Shown here: positions 1 to 7,283 of the stretch, piece by piece
How positions within the stretch are numbered: the stretch's first letter is position 1
Layout of the letters: each line of letters starts with the position of its first letter
Origin: Fen-178 sp049516835
GTDB lineage: Bacteria > Acidobacteriota > Terriglobia > Bryobacterales > Bryobacteraceae
Length of the DNA stretch: 17,962 nucleotides
Assembly: GCA_049516835.1 (NCBI GenBank)
Contig: JBEKSR010000116.1
Span: forward strand, 1-17,962
Direction: 5' to 3'
Translations under genes and position numbers: made by a program
The notes under the pieces: generated by a model
Database searches by the model: none
Seen by the model: only the letters and a program-made list of their open reading frames with translations
Told to the model about the DNA's origin: nothing

Positions 1-156
1 AGTTTCGATCTGCTGCCGGGCCTTCACCCTCCCGGCAACGTCAGGTTCGAACGAAAAAAGAATACTGCTTTCCGACGTTCGCCGCGAGCCCTCACTCAGA
101 ACATTGGCCGGTTATTTTGCCCGACCCTGAGAAGTGGCCTCCAAACAATTCCAGCT

Positions 157-366
157 TCAGGCGAAAAGGAGGCGCCCCTTGGGCTCCGGCACGGGACGAC
201 CGAGTTCACGAGCCGTCTCCAGCCACTCGGAGATGACGATCTCCGCGTTCGCGAGTGCTTCCTGCCTGCTGGGACCGTCCGCGACGCAACCCGGTAATTC
301 CGGCACTTCCGCGATAAACGCCCCGTCATCATCGCTCCAGTACAGGATAATCTCGTATTTCGTCAT
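157..366 (-). CDS. hicB: HicB-family antitoxin
   Basis: This 69-residue protein has the compact HicB fold signature: an N-terminal strand YEIILYWSDDDGAFIAEVPE, then LPGC and a helix rich in Ala and Glu (about residues 36-55). HicB proteins of this short type neutralise the HicA RNase by masking its active site. Many carry a separate DNA-binding tail, which is absent here. The gene overlaps the upstream hicA stop by an ATGA at 363-366, so the two are translationally coupled in toxin-then-antitoxin order. Family membership is clear from the sequence; the activity is inferred. Confidence 0.85.
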   Translation of the reverse strand: MTKYEIILYWSDDDGAFIAEVPELPGCVADGPSRQEALANAEIVISEWLETARELGRPVPEPKGRLLFA

Positions 367-623
367 TGAGCCCCTTCCGCTAGTTTATACCGAACGATCA
401 CAGCCCGAACTTGCTTGACCTGGTACGGCTTTGCCAGCGGGCCGCGTGGTTGAAGATTGAGGATTTCCACGACGTCAGGTTTGGTAAAGATATGATGACT
501 GCCCTTCACGCGCTCGACAAAGCCGAGAGCAGTCAGAAGCGATCGCAAATCGTCGAAACGGATGTTGGCGTCCGCAGTACCGTGAAGAACCTGAGTCAGA
601 AGTTGCTTGCGCACAACCCTCAT
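363..623 (-). CDS. hicA: HicA-family mRNA interferase toxin
   Basis: This 86-residue small basic protein has the HicA double-stranded RNA-binding-like fold. Its key motif is GSHHIF (residues 41-46), which holds the conserved catalytic histidine. The C-terminus KPYQVKQVRAVIVRY is the other conserved block, close to many HicA proteins of the longer 'GTADANIRFDDL' subtype. HicA cleaves mRNA independently of ribosomes when not bound by HicB. The ATG at 623 has no clear Shine-Dalgarno. The pair sits directly against a duplicated gene fragment that starts at 671, so it lies at a rearrangement point. Base composition is lower in GC than the housekeeping genes in the window. Confidence 0.85.
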   Translation of the reverse strand: MRVVRKQLLTQVLHGTADANIRFDDLRSLLTALGFVERVKGSHHIFTKPDVVEILNLQPRGPLAKPYQVKQVRAVIVRYKLAEGAQ

Positions 624-681
624 TATGGCGCTGTTCTAACGTGGTGATCCTCCACTTGGTCGTATCGGCGCACGCAACTCA

Positions 682-889
682 TCATTGCGGCTTTCTTCGC
701 GGTGGGCGCAATAGCCTGGCCGGCAGCTTCGAAAGGTAGGTCAGCCTCTCGATGGCCGGCAACCACCGGCGCACTGTCCGCCCATGCAAGATGAGGCTGC
801 CGGCCACCAGCGCCGGATGCGGAATCGTGGTGCAGCAGCGCGAACAGATATCGATTTCGCCGGCCCGGCCGGCCGCGTGGAGGCGGCGC
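682..889 (-). pseudogene. 3' fragment of a radical SAM/SPASM gene (partial duplicate)
   Basis: The minus-strand reading from about 889 down to the stop at 684-682 gives RRLHAAGRAGEIDICSRCC and onward to RRKPQ. This matches the last ~68 residues of the intact radical SAM protein encoded at 2618-3661, with only a few substitutions (for example Leu to Trp, Gly to Ala and Ala to Pro near the end). The alignment keeps a constant offset of 1936 bases from about 671 to 889 and runs a few bases past the stop codon. The catalytic N-terminal two thirds are absent, and the fragment abuts NRAMP sequence on the opposite strand, so it cannot make a working enzyme. Confidence 0.8.
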
Positions 890-1323
890 TGGGGCTGAAG
901 CCCTTCGGCCAATACGCCTTCCTTCTGTTCAGCGCGGGCCTGCTCAATGTGTCGGTTTTCGCGGCCTGTATCCTGCCCCTTTCCACGGCCTACTCGGTAT
1001 ACGAGGGGCTGGGTTTCGAGGCGGGGGTAAACAAGCGGATGCGCGAGGCCCCGGTCTTCTATTTCCTCTACACGCTGCTGATCGTGGTGGGCGCCGGCGT
1101 AGTTCTCATCCCGGGCTTCCCGCTGGTCCGCATGATTCTGCTCTCCCAGGTCCTGAACGGCGTGCTCCTGCCTTTCGTCCTGATCTTCATGATCCGCCTC
1201 ATCAACCGGCCGGACCTCATGGGCGAGTGGGTCAACCCCTGCTGGTTCAACCAGGTTTCCTGGATCGCCGTGGTGGTGATGATTGGGTTGACGCTGGCGC
1301 TGGTGGGGATTACGGTGAGGGGG
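877..1323 (+). pseudogene. C-terminal fragment of an NRAMP-family divalent metal transporter
   Basis: The plus strand encodes FGQYAFLLFSAGLLNVSVFA, ILPLSTAYSVYEGLGFEAGV, a two-helix hairpin ending in LINRPDLMGEWVN, and a last helix VVVMIGLTLALVGI. These are the final four or five transmembrane helices of NRAMP (MntH-like) Mn/Fe proton symporters. The metal-binding helices 1 and 6 (DPGN and MPH motifs) are missing because upstream sequence switches abruptly at about 870-890 to a radical SAM fragment on the other strand. The open frame continues to 1416 through unrelated sequence, so the original stop may also be lost. A fusion start at 784 is formally open, but its first ~30 codons are antisense to the radical SAM fragment. 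Confidence 0.75.
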
Positions 1324-1460
1324 ATGCCGCAGGGCAAATGCATCGGACGTCGTTTGTCCGGCTCGCCGAAAATGTGTCCAAGTGGATTGCGCGCAAGGAG
1401 GGCCGGGCCAGTATGATAGTGATTAAGGCCTTTAGTTTCAAACGTTTGCGTGGATTATCT

Positions 1461-1480
1461 AACATAAAGGACGTTATGTT
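1461..1480. promoter_or_regulatory. Candidate operator: perfect 7-6-7 inverted repeat
   Basis: AACATAA (1461-1467) and TTATGTT (1474-1480) are exact reverse complements separated by six bases. They lie 18 bp upstream of the -35 box of the HTH-nuclease gene. A second dyad, ACTAT (1513-1517) with ATAGT (1526-1530), overlaps the -10 box, and a 10-bp palindrome CAAACGTTTG lies at 1439-1448. No T-run follows, so a terminator is unlikely. Binding by the downstream HTH protein is inference. Confidence 0.4.
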
Positions 1481-1498
1481 GTACTAAACGAGGCAATG

Positions 1499-1527
1499 TT
1501 GACTTTTGTATGACTATAGCTTACAAT
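1499..1527 (+). promoter_or_regulatory. Sigma70-type promoter of the HTH-nuclease gene
   Basis: TTGACT (1499-1504) and TACAAT (1522-1527) are separated by the optimal 17 bp, and each differs from consensus at one position. The expected transcription start is about 1534, which almost coincides with the ATG at 1536. The transcript would therefore be leaderless or nearly so, consistent with the absence of a Shine-Dalgarno sequence. Confidence 0.7.
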
Positions 1528-1535
1528 AGTAGATT

Positions 1536-2471
1536 ATGATGAACCAAGATGATGCTTACATGACACCTGAGCAGGTGGCAGAGAAGCTCCAGCTAGCTGT
1601 CGAGACCGTATATCGCTGGCTACGCAGCGGAAAGCTCCGGGGTTCGCGCATGAGTCCGAAGGCGTGGCGCGTTGCCGATCGCGATGTCCGTTCATTCATG
1701 ACGCAGAACGTCTCGGAGTTGCTGTTCGAGGATTATCTCAGTCTGCACCAACTGGGTGTGCCAGACCATGAGCCACTCATTCGCGGAAAGAGCAGAAGAA
1801 TTGATTACCGACTACCTTTCAAGAACCAGGCGCTTTGGTTCGAGGTGAAGGAATTTGCGGAGGCCCCGAACTGCCTTGACGGATCGGCCGAGACTTACGG
1901 GCTGATCCAGGATCCGCACATTGGGATTCGACGAAAGATCGACAAGGCCGCTGAGAAATTTCGGGAGTATCAAGGAGAGTGCTGTTCTCTCGTTCTTTAT
2001 AACTCCACTCTCAACCTAAGCCTTATCTGCACTCCTGCAATGGTGCTCGCTGCGATGCTGGGAAACGCGTGGCTCGACAATTCGGGCGCCTGGATCTTGA
2101 AGGGTGGCGGAAGGCTACAGCCACAACTTAACACCCGAATCAGTGCGGTGATTGCCCTAGAACAACTTCAGGTCGGTCAGAAAGAATTTCGTATCGCGCT
2201 CACCGAAAAACAACGGAGTGAAAACCGGCGCTTTTCTGGGGAAGAGGCTTACGACCTTTTTAAAAGTCGGCTGGAGACGTACCAAAGAAGGGTGCTTCGG
2301 GTACTCGTTTACGAAAACCTACACGCTGCAAAAAGACTCCCTGAGGACATTTTCACTGGCCCGTTCGATGAGCGCTGGGGCCCTGTAGATAATCAGCGTA
2401 TCAAGAAGCTCTACGTTGGATCGGAGCTAGCCAACTTGGAGGCCGAGGAACGCGCACTGAAGTTAGCCTAA
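1536..2471 (+). CDS. HTH (excisionase/MerR-like) protein fused to a PD-(D/E)XK-like nuclease domain
   Basis: Residues 8-56 of 311 (YMTPEQVAEKLQLAVETVYR, then WLRSGKLRGSR and WRV) form a typical excisionase/MerR-type winged helix-turn-helix. After a helix with FEDYL (64-68), RIDYRL (Asp90) and WFEVKEF (Glu103, Lys105) match the D...ExK metal-binding core of PD-(D/E)XK nucleases. A helix rich in Lys and Arg (132-145) and the strand SLVLYNS follow. The C-terminus holds a conserved-looking block, FTGPFDERWGP. No exact family name is recognised; the nuclease call rests on the motif pattern. The gene stands alone with its own promoter, is clearly lower in GC than its neighbours, and lies between gene fragments, all of which point to acquisition. 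Start: tandem ATGs at 1536/1539; Met9 at 1560 is an alternative. A defence, regulatory or element-maintenance role is possible. Confidence 0.65.
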   Translation: MMNQDDAYMTPEQVAEKLQLAVETVYRWLRSGKLRGSRMSPKAWRVADRDVRSFMTQNVSELLFEDYLSLHQLGVPDHEPLIRGKSRRIDYRLPFKNQALWFEVKEFAEAPNCLDGSAETYGLIQDPHIGIRRKIDKAAEKFREYQGECCSLVLYNSTLNLSLICTPAMVLAAMLGNAWLDNSGAWILKGGGRLQPQLNTRISAVIALEQLQVGQKEFRIALTEKQRSENRRFSGEEAYDLFKSRLETYQRRVLRVLVYENLHAAKRLPEDIFTGPFDERWGPVDNQRIKKLYVGSELANLEAEERALKLA

Positions 2472-2617
2472 TTCCACACACGATCCTCGACGTGCTCGAC
2501 CGGGATTGGGGGGGTGTTTTTTTGACGCCCAGGGTCTGGACCGTACGGGCCGAACCCATCTCGGCAACGGCCCTAACTTAACGGGGCACGCCGTAGCGCA
2601 GCAGGGCGCGCAGCTCA

Positions 2618-3661
2618 TCACTCTGGCTTCCGCCGCGCCGGCCGCAGCAGTCTCCCCGGCAGCTTCGAAAGGTAGGTCAGCCTCTCGATCGCCGGCAACA
2701 GCCGCCGCACTGTCCGCCCGTGCAAAATGAGGCTGCCGGCCACCAGCGCCGGATGCGGAATCGTGGTGCAGCAGCGCGAACAGATATCGATTTCACCGGC
2801 CCGGCCGGCGGCATGCAGTCGGCGCATCTCCTGCATCGCTTCGGAATTCCAGATGTCCGCCAGCGGCTGCTCGCCGATTTTGCCCACGGGGGCGCCATCC
2901 AGCATGTAGCTCTGGCAGCAGGGGTACACGTCTCCGTTCTGCTTGACGTACATAGGCCCGCGCCACAGGTAGTGGCACGGGTGCTTCCAATCGCCGGCTG
3001 AGTGGCCGGCATCGGGACGCATCAGGTTGGTTTCGTCCTCCTTGATGCGGACCTGGTCTATGCCCGGCACGGCCTTCCAGAACCGGATGAAGTCGTCCAC
3101 CTCGGCCGCATCACCCTCCATCACCACCATCTGCGCCACCACCTGGAGCCGCGACCCACGCTCGTGTTTCATGCGGGCGAAGCGGACGAAGTTGTCGCGC
3201 ACCTTCTCGAACTTGGCGCCCTTGCGGTAGAACTCGAAGGTCTCCTTCTTCGCGCCATCGAAGCTCAGGGTGATTTGGTCCAGCGGCGAATCGAGAATCC
3301 GGCCGGCGCAGCGCTCGCCCAAAAACGTGCCGTTGGTCGAAAGCAGCGTCGAGATGCCGTGGCGGTGGCACAACTCGATGCGCTCGAAGATCTGCGGGTC
3401 CATGAAGGGCTCGCCCAGGCCGATCAGCATCATGTGCTCGGCGGAGTCTCCCGCTTCGCGCACCAGACGTTCGAAGACCTCATCCGTCATGTCGGCCTTG
3501 GGTTGCGGATGGGTTTCACGCGGGCACATGGGGCAGTAGAGATTGCACTTGGCGGTGGTTTCGACAATGTACTCGACGGGTAGCGCCCCGAGCCTCGCCC
3601 GGCGCGCGAGGTAGCCCCACAGAAGCCTTGCCCGGTTCCAGACCCTCATGCGTACCTTCAT
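2618..3661 (-). CDS. Radical SAM protein with SPASM-like C-terminal cluster domain
   Basis: The protein has 347 residues from the ATG at 3661. The ATG at 3649 (Met5) has a better AAGG Shine-Dalgarno and is an alternative. The motif KCNLYCPMC (Cys39, Cys43, Cys46) is the radical SAM CxxxCxxC that holds the [4Fe-4S] cluster, and GLGEPFMDP (81-89) is the SAM-binding GEP strand. C-terminal cysteines at 229, 248/249, 294 and 297/298 fit a SPASM or twitch auxiliary cluster. The substrate is unknown; relatives modify peptides or small molecules. A longer open frame reaching 4048 is antisense noise within the amidohydrolase gene. The gene lies 35 bp downstream of that amidohydrolase on the same strand. 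Its last ~218 bp recur at 671-889. Confidence 0.85.
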   Translation of the reverse strand: MKVRMRVWNRARLLWGYLARRARLGALPVEYIVETTAKCNLYCPMCPRETHPQPKADMTDEVFERLVREAGDSAEHMMLIGLGEPFMDPQIFERIELCHRHGISTLLSTNGTFLGERCAGRILDSPLDQITLSFDGAKKETFEFYRKGAKFEKVRDNFVRFARMKHERGSRLQVVAQMVVMEGDAAEVDDFIRFWKAVPGIDQVRIKEDETNLMRPDAGHSAGDWKHPCHYLWRGPMYVKQNGDVYPCCQSYMLDGAPVGKIGEQPLADIWNSEAMQEMRRLHAAGRAGEIDICSRCCTTIPHPALVAGSLILHGRTVRRLLPAIERLTYLSKLPGRLLRPARRKPE

Positions 3662-3667
3662 TGTAAC

Positions 3668-3694
3668 GGGGGCCAGGGGCCGGGGGCCAGGGGG
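3668..3694 (+). repeat. G-quadruplex-type G-rich repeat in an intergenic spacer
   Basis: Four runs of four or five G (3668-3672, 3676-3679, 3682-3686, 3690-3694) are separated by loops of two or three bases, made of a near-tandem GGGGGCCA unit. It fills the 35-bp gap between the amidohydrolase stop and the radical SAM start. The G strand is the template strand for both genes, so the mRNA carries the C-rich complement. Structure formation is inferred from pattern only. Confidence 0.55.
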
Positions 3695-3696
3695 CG

Positions 3697-4962
3697 TTAC
3701 GGCTTGTAGACGGTTCCGGCTTTCATGACGAAGCTGACGCGGCGCAGGGCCGAGATGTCGGCGGCGGGGTCGCCATCGACGGCAATGAGATCGGCGAACA
3801 TGCCGGGTTTCACCTCTCCGATGTTCATGTGTAGAACGCGGCCGGCCACCGAGGTCGCAGACTTCAGCGCGTCCAGGCGGGACATGCCATAATCGACCAT
3901 CAGCTCGATCTCTCGCGCGTTCTCTCCGTGGGGGAACACGCCAATGTCGCTGCCGCTGAGGATGGTCACACCGGCGGCGAGCGCGGCCTTGAAGCTGGCG
4001 CGCTTCTGCACGATGCCGGGCGGTTCGGGCTGCTGGCCCTTCTTCCATCCGGCGTACTGGGCGGTGGCGTCGCCGGCGGCCAGCGTGGGGCAGAGGGCCA
4101 CGTGGCGCTCGACCATGAGCTTGAAGATTTCCGGCGTGCCGCCGTCTCCGTGCTCGATGGTTTCGGCTCCGGCCATGATGGCGCGGCGCATGCCTTCGGG
4201 CGTGGTGGTATGCACGGCCGCGGGCACGCCGGCGCTCCGGGCGGTCTCGACGGCCAGCTTCATCTCATCGAGCGAGAAGGTGGGATGCGCGCCTGGAAGC
4301 GGGCCCCAGCGGTAGTCGCCGTAGAGCTTGATCCAGTCGGCGCCGTGGCCGATCTGGTCGCGCACCACGCGGCTGAGCGAATCGACGCCATCCGCTTCTT
4401 CAGCGCCCTGCGGGACGCGCCATTCGAGCGAGAATCCCTTGGGGGCATAGCTGCCGGTGGCCACGATGGCGCGCGTGGAGGCGAGCAGGCGGGGACCGGG
4501 AACGATGCCCTGGTTGACCGCCTGCTTGAGCTCGACATCGGCGTAGCCGGTGCCCTCGGTGCCCAGGTCGCGCATGGTGGTGAAGCCGGCCATGAGCGTG
4601 GCAAGCAGGTGGTTGACGGCGCGCGCGGCGCGCAGAGCGAGGCCCTCATGCAAGACCTGGTCGTTCCAGACGGTCTCGTTGTAGGCATGTAACAGGATGT
4701 GCGAATGGCCCTCGACGAGGCCCGGCATCAGGGTGGCGCCCGGCAACTCGACGACCTTGGCGCCGGCGGCATCGACGCCGGCGGACGGCCCCGCGGCTGC
4801 GATGCGATCGCCGGCCACCCGCACGGCCCAACCTTCATGCATAACCTCACCGTCGAAGACGCGCGCCGGCTTCAGCAGCGTGGCGGCGGGCGCCTGCGCC
4901 TGGGCCGCGAGCGGAGCCAGGGCGAGCAGGAGACAAATGGAAAGGGAACGGTGTACCGACAT
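3697..4962 (-). CDS. Secreted metal-dependent amidohydrolase family protein
   Basis: The 421-residue protein starts with a Sec-type signal peptide (SICLLLALAPLAAQAQA, about residues 8-24), so it is probably periplasmic or exported. The amidohydrolase TIM-barrel signatures are all present: GHSH (His86, His88), the probable carboxylated Lys212 in WIKLYGDY, His251 in AVHTTT, His271 in IEHGDG and Asp339 in SGSDIG. This is the imidazolonepropionase-like/Xaa-Pro dipeptidase-like branch that is abundant in acidobacteria. The substrate cannot be read from sequence; peptides or cyclic amides are usual. A consensus TATAAT (4974-4969 on the minus strand) ends six bases before the ATG without a good -35 box, so a leaderless transcript is possible. 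Confidence 0.88.
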   Translation of the reverse strand: MSVHRSLSICLLLALAPLAAQAQAPAATLLKPARVFDGEVMHEGWAVRVAGDRIAAAGPSAGVDAAGAKVVELPGATLMPGLVEGHSHILLHAYNETVWNDQVLHEGLALRAARAVNHLLATLMAGFTTMRDLGTEGTGYADVELKQAVNQGIVPGPRLLASTRAIVATGSYAPKGFSLEWRVPQGAEEADGVDSLSRVVRDQIGHGADWIKLYGDYRWGPLPGAHPTFSLDEMKLAVETARSAGVPAAVHTTTPEGMRRAIMAGAETIEHGDGGTPEIFKLMVERHVALCPTLAAGDATAQYAGWKKGQQPEPPGIVQKRASFKAALAAGVTILSGSDIGVFPHGENAREIELMVDYGMSRLDALKSATSVAGRVLHMNIGEVKPGMFADLIAVDGDPAADISALRRVSFVMKAGTVYKP

Positions 4963-5016
4963 GGGGTGATTATAAGCCGGTTTACGGCTGGCGGCGCGGC
5001 GCTCGGAACCGGGGGG

Positions 5017-5178
5017 CTAGTGAAAACGCGAGAACCACTTTCTCTTCTTGACCGCCATCTCAGTGAACGGAAGGTCCGCGCCGGTCAGAGCAGCGCGGGG
5101 GTTGTCCTCCAGCAGAAGTCGCGCCGTCTCTTCCCCGTAGTGTCTGGCGGTGTAGCGCTTTTTCAGACGGCGTTGTCC
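5017..5178 (-). pseudogene. C-terminal remnant resembling a CpsB/YwqE-type PHP tyrosine phosphatase
   Basis: The minus strand reads through RYTARHYGEETARLLLEDNP and RAALTGADLPF to KKRKWFSRFH and a TAG at 5019-5017. The GEETA-LLLE-NP-AAL pattern resembles the C-terminal helices of PHP-domain protein-tyrosine phosphatases of exopolysaccharide systems (CpsB/YwqE). No start codon or N-terminal metal-binding part exists, because the frame runs into the nfeD 5' region at about 5180. It lies 54 bp upstream of the amidohydrolase on the same strand. Identification is from memory of the family tail, so it is tentative; that it is a coding remnant is more secure than its name. Confidence 0.4.
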
Positions 5179-5201
5179 GACTGGTGTATATTTAGGTTAG
5201 A

Positions 5202-6479
5202 TTGCGGAAGAGCGGAGTTCCGGCGTTGGCGCTTGCGCTACTGGCGCAGGCCGCGTTTGCCGCCCCAAGAGTAATTGCGGTGGACGTGGATGGCATGGTG
5301 CACCCCATCACCGCGGAAATCATCGGCAGCGCCATTGCACAAGCCAAGGAGGAGAACGCGTCGCTGCTCCTGATCCGCCTCAACACGCCCGGCGGGCTGA
5401 TGGATGCGATGCGCGAGATTATCGAGAAGATCGTCTCCTCGCCCGTCCCGGTCGTGACGTATGTCGCGCCCAGCGGAGGACGCGCGGCTTCCGCGGGTTT
5501 CTTCATTCTGGAGTCCGGCGACGTGGCGGCCATGGCCCCCGGAACCAACACCGGCGCGGCGCACCCCGTGCTGATGGGCGGCGAAATGGACGCCGTCATG
5601 AAACAGAAAGTGGAGAACGACGCCGCCGCCTACCTGCGCAGCATCTGCGCCAAGCGCGGGCGCAACAGCGCGCTGGCGGAAACCACCGTCCGCGAAAGCA
5701 AGTCTTTCACCGAGCGCGAGGCGCTGGAACAGCACCTGGCCGATCTCATCGCGCCCAACGAGCAGGCCCTGCTTTCCGCCCTGAATGGCCGCGTCGTCAC
5801 GCGCTTCGACGGCAGCACGCAGACGCTCGACACCGCCGGGGCGGTCATCGAGGTCTATCAAAAGTCGCTCCGCCAGTCGATCATCGCCGCCATCGCGGAT
5901 CCGAATATCGCCTTGGTGCTGCTGGTGATCGGCGCGCTGGGCCTGTATGTCGAGTTCTCTTCGCCGGGGCTGATCGCTCCGGGCGTGATTGGAGCCATTC
6001 TCGTGTTGTTGGGACTTTCCGCCATATCGGTGCTGCCCATCAACTGGCTGGGGGCGGCCCTCATGCTGCTGGCCTTCGCCCTGTTCGTGCTGGAGGCCAA
6101 GTTGGCGTCGCACGGGATTCTGGGCGTGGGAGGGGCGGTGGCCATGGTGCTGGGGGCCGTGATGCTCATCAACAGCCCGTTTCCCGAAATGCGCATTCAT
6201 TGGAGCACGGCCATCGCCCTGGCGCTGCCCTTCTCCGTCATCACCGTTTTGCTGCTTTCGCTGGTGGTGCGCGCGCGGCGCCTGAAAGTGGAGACCGGCT
6301 CCGCGGGCATGGTGGGCGAGACCGGCGCCGCTATCACCGACCTGGCGCCGGAGGGCAAGGTGTTTGTTCACGGCGAGTATTGGGACGCGGTGTCGTCCCG
6401 GCCGGTGGCCGCCGGGACGCGCGTCCAGGTCAAGGCCATCGACAAATTGAAGCTCACGGTAGAACCCTTTCCGGACTAA
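5202..6479 (+). CDS. nfeD: NfeD-family membrane-bound ClpP-class serine protease
   Basis: The long NfeD form has 425 residues. A signal or anchor segment (about 6-21) is followed by a ClpP-like protease domain. NTPGG (61-65) forms the oxyanion region and SGGRAASAG contains the nucleophile Ser97. The general-base Lys is probably Lys136 in the KVENDAAAYLRS block, by analogy with the Ser/Lys dyad of the archaeal stomatin protease. Hydrophobic segments lie at about 235-330 and an NfeD OB-fold at about 365-425. The start is TTG at 5202, preceded by TAGG; no in-frame ATG would keep the leader. The slipin gene follows 12 bp downstream, the classic NfeD-stomatin pair for membrane-domain proteolysis. 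This is the first gene of a five-gene operon. Confidence 0.9.
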   Translation: MRKSGVPALALALLAQAAFAAPRVIAVDVDGMVHPITAEIIGSAIAQAKEENASLLLIRLNTPGGLMDAMREIIEKIVSSPVPVVTYVAPSGGRAASAGFFILESGDVAAMAPGTNTGAAHPVLMGGEMDAVMKQKVENDAAAYLRSICAKRGRNSALAETTVRESKSFTEREALEQHLADLIAPNEQALLSALNGRVVTRFDGSTQTLDTAGAVIEVYQKSLRQSIIAAIADPNIALVLLVIGALGLYVEFSSPGLIAPGVIGAILVLLGLSAISVLPINWLGAALMLLAFALFVLEAKLASHGILGVGGAVAMVLGAVMLINSPFPEMRIHWSTAIALALPFSVITVLLLSLVVRARRLKVETGSAGMVGETGAAITDLAPEGKVFVHGEYWDAVSSRPVAAGTRVQVKAIDKLKLTVEPFPD

Positions 6480-6491
6480 AAGGAGACTGAA

Positions 6492-7280
6492 ATGATCGAT
6501 ATCACCACCGTTGGCGTGATAATCGTGGTGCTGTACCTGCTGACTTCCATCAAGATTCTGCGGGAATACGAGCGCGGCGTAATCTTCCGGCTCGGCCGCG
6601 TGCTGCCGCAGCCAAAAGGTCCCGGCATTATCCTGGTGTTCGCGCCCATCGACCGCATCGTGCGCGTTTCGCTCCGCATCGAAACCCTCGAGGTGCCGTC
6701 GCAGGACGTGGTGACGCGCGACAACGTCACGGTGAAGGTGAACGCCGTGATCTACTTCCGGGTCATCGACCCGCGGCTGGCCATCCTGGAGGTTTCGAAT
6801 TTCCTCTACGCCACCTCGCAGCTCGCCCAAACCACGCTGCGCAGCGTGCTGGGCGAAGTGGACCTCGACACCTTGCTCAGCCAGCGCGAAAAACTCAACG
6901 TGCGGCTGCAATCCATTCTGGACCAGCACACCTCGCCCTGGGGCGTGAAGGTGACCATGGTGGAAGTGAAGCAGGTGGATCTCGCCGAATCGATGATCCG
7001 GGTCATCGCGCGCCAGGCCGAGGCCGAACGCGAGCGGCGCGCCAAGATCATCCATGCGGAAGGCGAGTACATCGCCGCCGAGAAGCTGGCCATGGCCGCG
7101 GAAGTGATGCAGAAGCAGCCGGCGGCGCTTCAATTGCGGTATCTCCAGACGCTGGTCGAGATCGGCACGGAGAAGAACACCACCATCGTTTTCCCGCTGC
7201 CGCTGGATATAATTACGTCGTTGGGGCGCGCCCTGGACCGCGTAGGCACTATCCCAGTCGCGGGCCCAACTCAGCCGTAA
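6492..7280 (+). CDS. SPFH-domain slipin (stomatin-like membrane scaffold)
   Basis: The 262-residue protein has one N-terminal membrane segment (about 6-20), then an SPFH/band-7 domain: EYERGVIFRLGRVLPQPKGP, IDRIVRVSLRIETLEVPSQD and VTRDNVTVKVNAVIYFRV. A coiled coil rich in Ala, Glu and Arg follows (about 170-215: RQAEAERERRAKIIHAEGEY). Slipins oligomerise on the membrane and are partners, and in archaea substrates, of the NfeD protease encoded just upstream. A strong AAGGAG (6480-6485) fixes the ATG start. Length and domain order are normal. Confidence 0.93.
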   Translation: MIDITTVGVIIVVLYLLTSIKILREYERGVIFRLGRVLPQPKGPGIILVFAPIDRIVRVSLRIETLEVPSQDVVTRDNVTVKVNAVIYFRVIDPRLAILEVSNFLYATSQLAQTTLRSVLGEVDLDTLLSQREKLNVRLQSILDQHTSPWGVKVTMVEVKQVDLAESMIRVIARQAEAERERRAKIIHAEGEYIAAEKLAMAAEVMQKQPAALQLRYLQTLVEIGTEKNTTIVFPLPLDIITSLGRALDRVGTIPVAGPTQP

Positions 7281-7283
7281 GCC

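Noticed and set aside
1..156. Possible coding sequence at the left window edge
   Set aside because: Three plus-strand frames were read; two stay open for some distance but none shows a recognisable motif.
1338..1487. Small frame with SFVRLAENVSKWIARKEGRA, faintly like the start of a low-affinity iron permease
   Set aside because: Resemblance is too weak, and the frame soon enters the AT-rich promoter region; it is at best debris beside the NRAMP fragment.
2506..2730. Short plus-strand frame after the HTH-nuclease gene
   Set aside because: Its second half is antisense to the radical SAM gene and the first half has no protein-like features. The G7/T7 stretch at about 2510-2524 was considered as a terminator, but no convincing stem precedes it.
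3662..4048. N-terminal extension of the radical SAM frame
   Set aside because: The extra sequence is Arg-rich, antisense-like and out of frame with the amidohydrolase gene that truly occupies this DNA; the family begins near the ATG at 3661.
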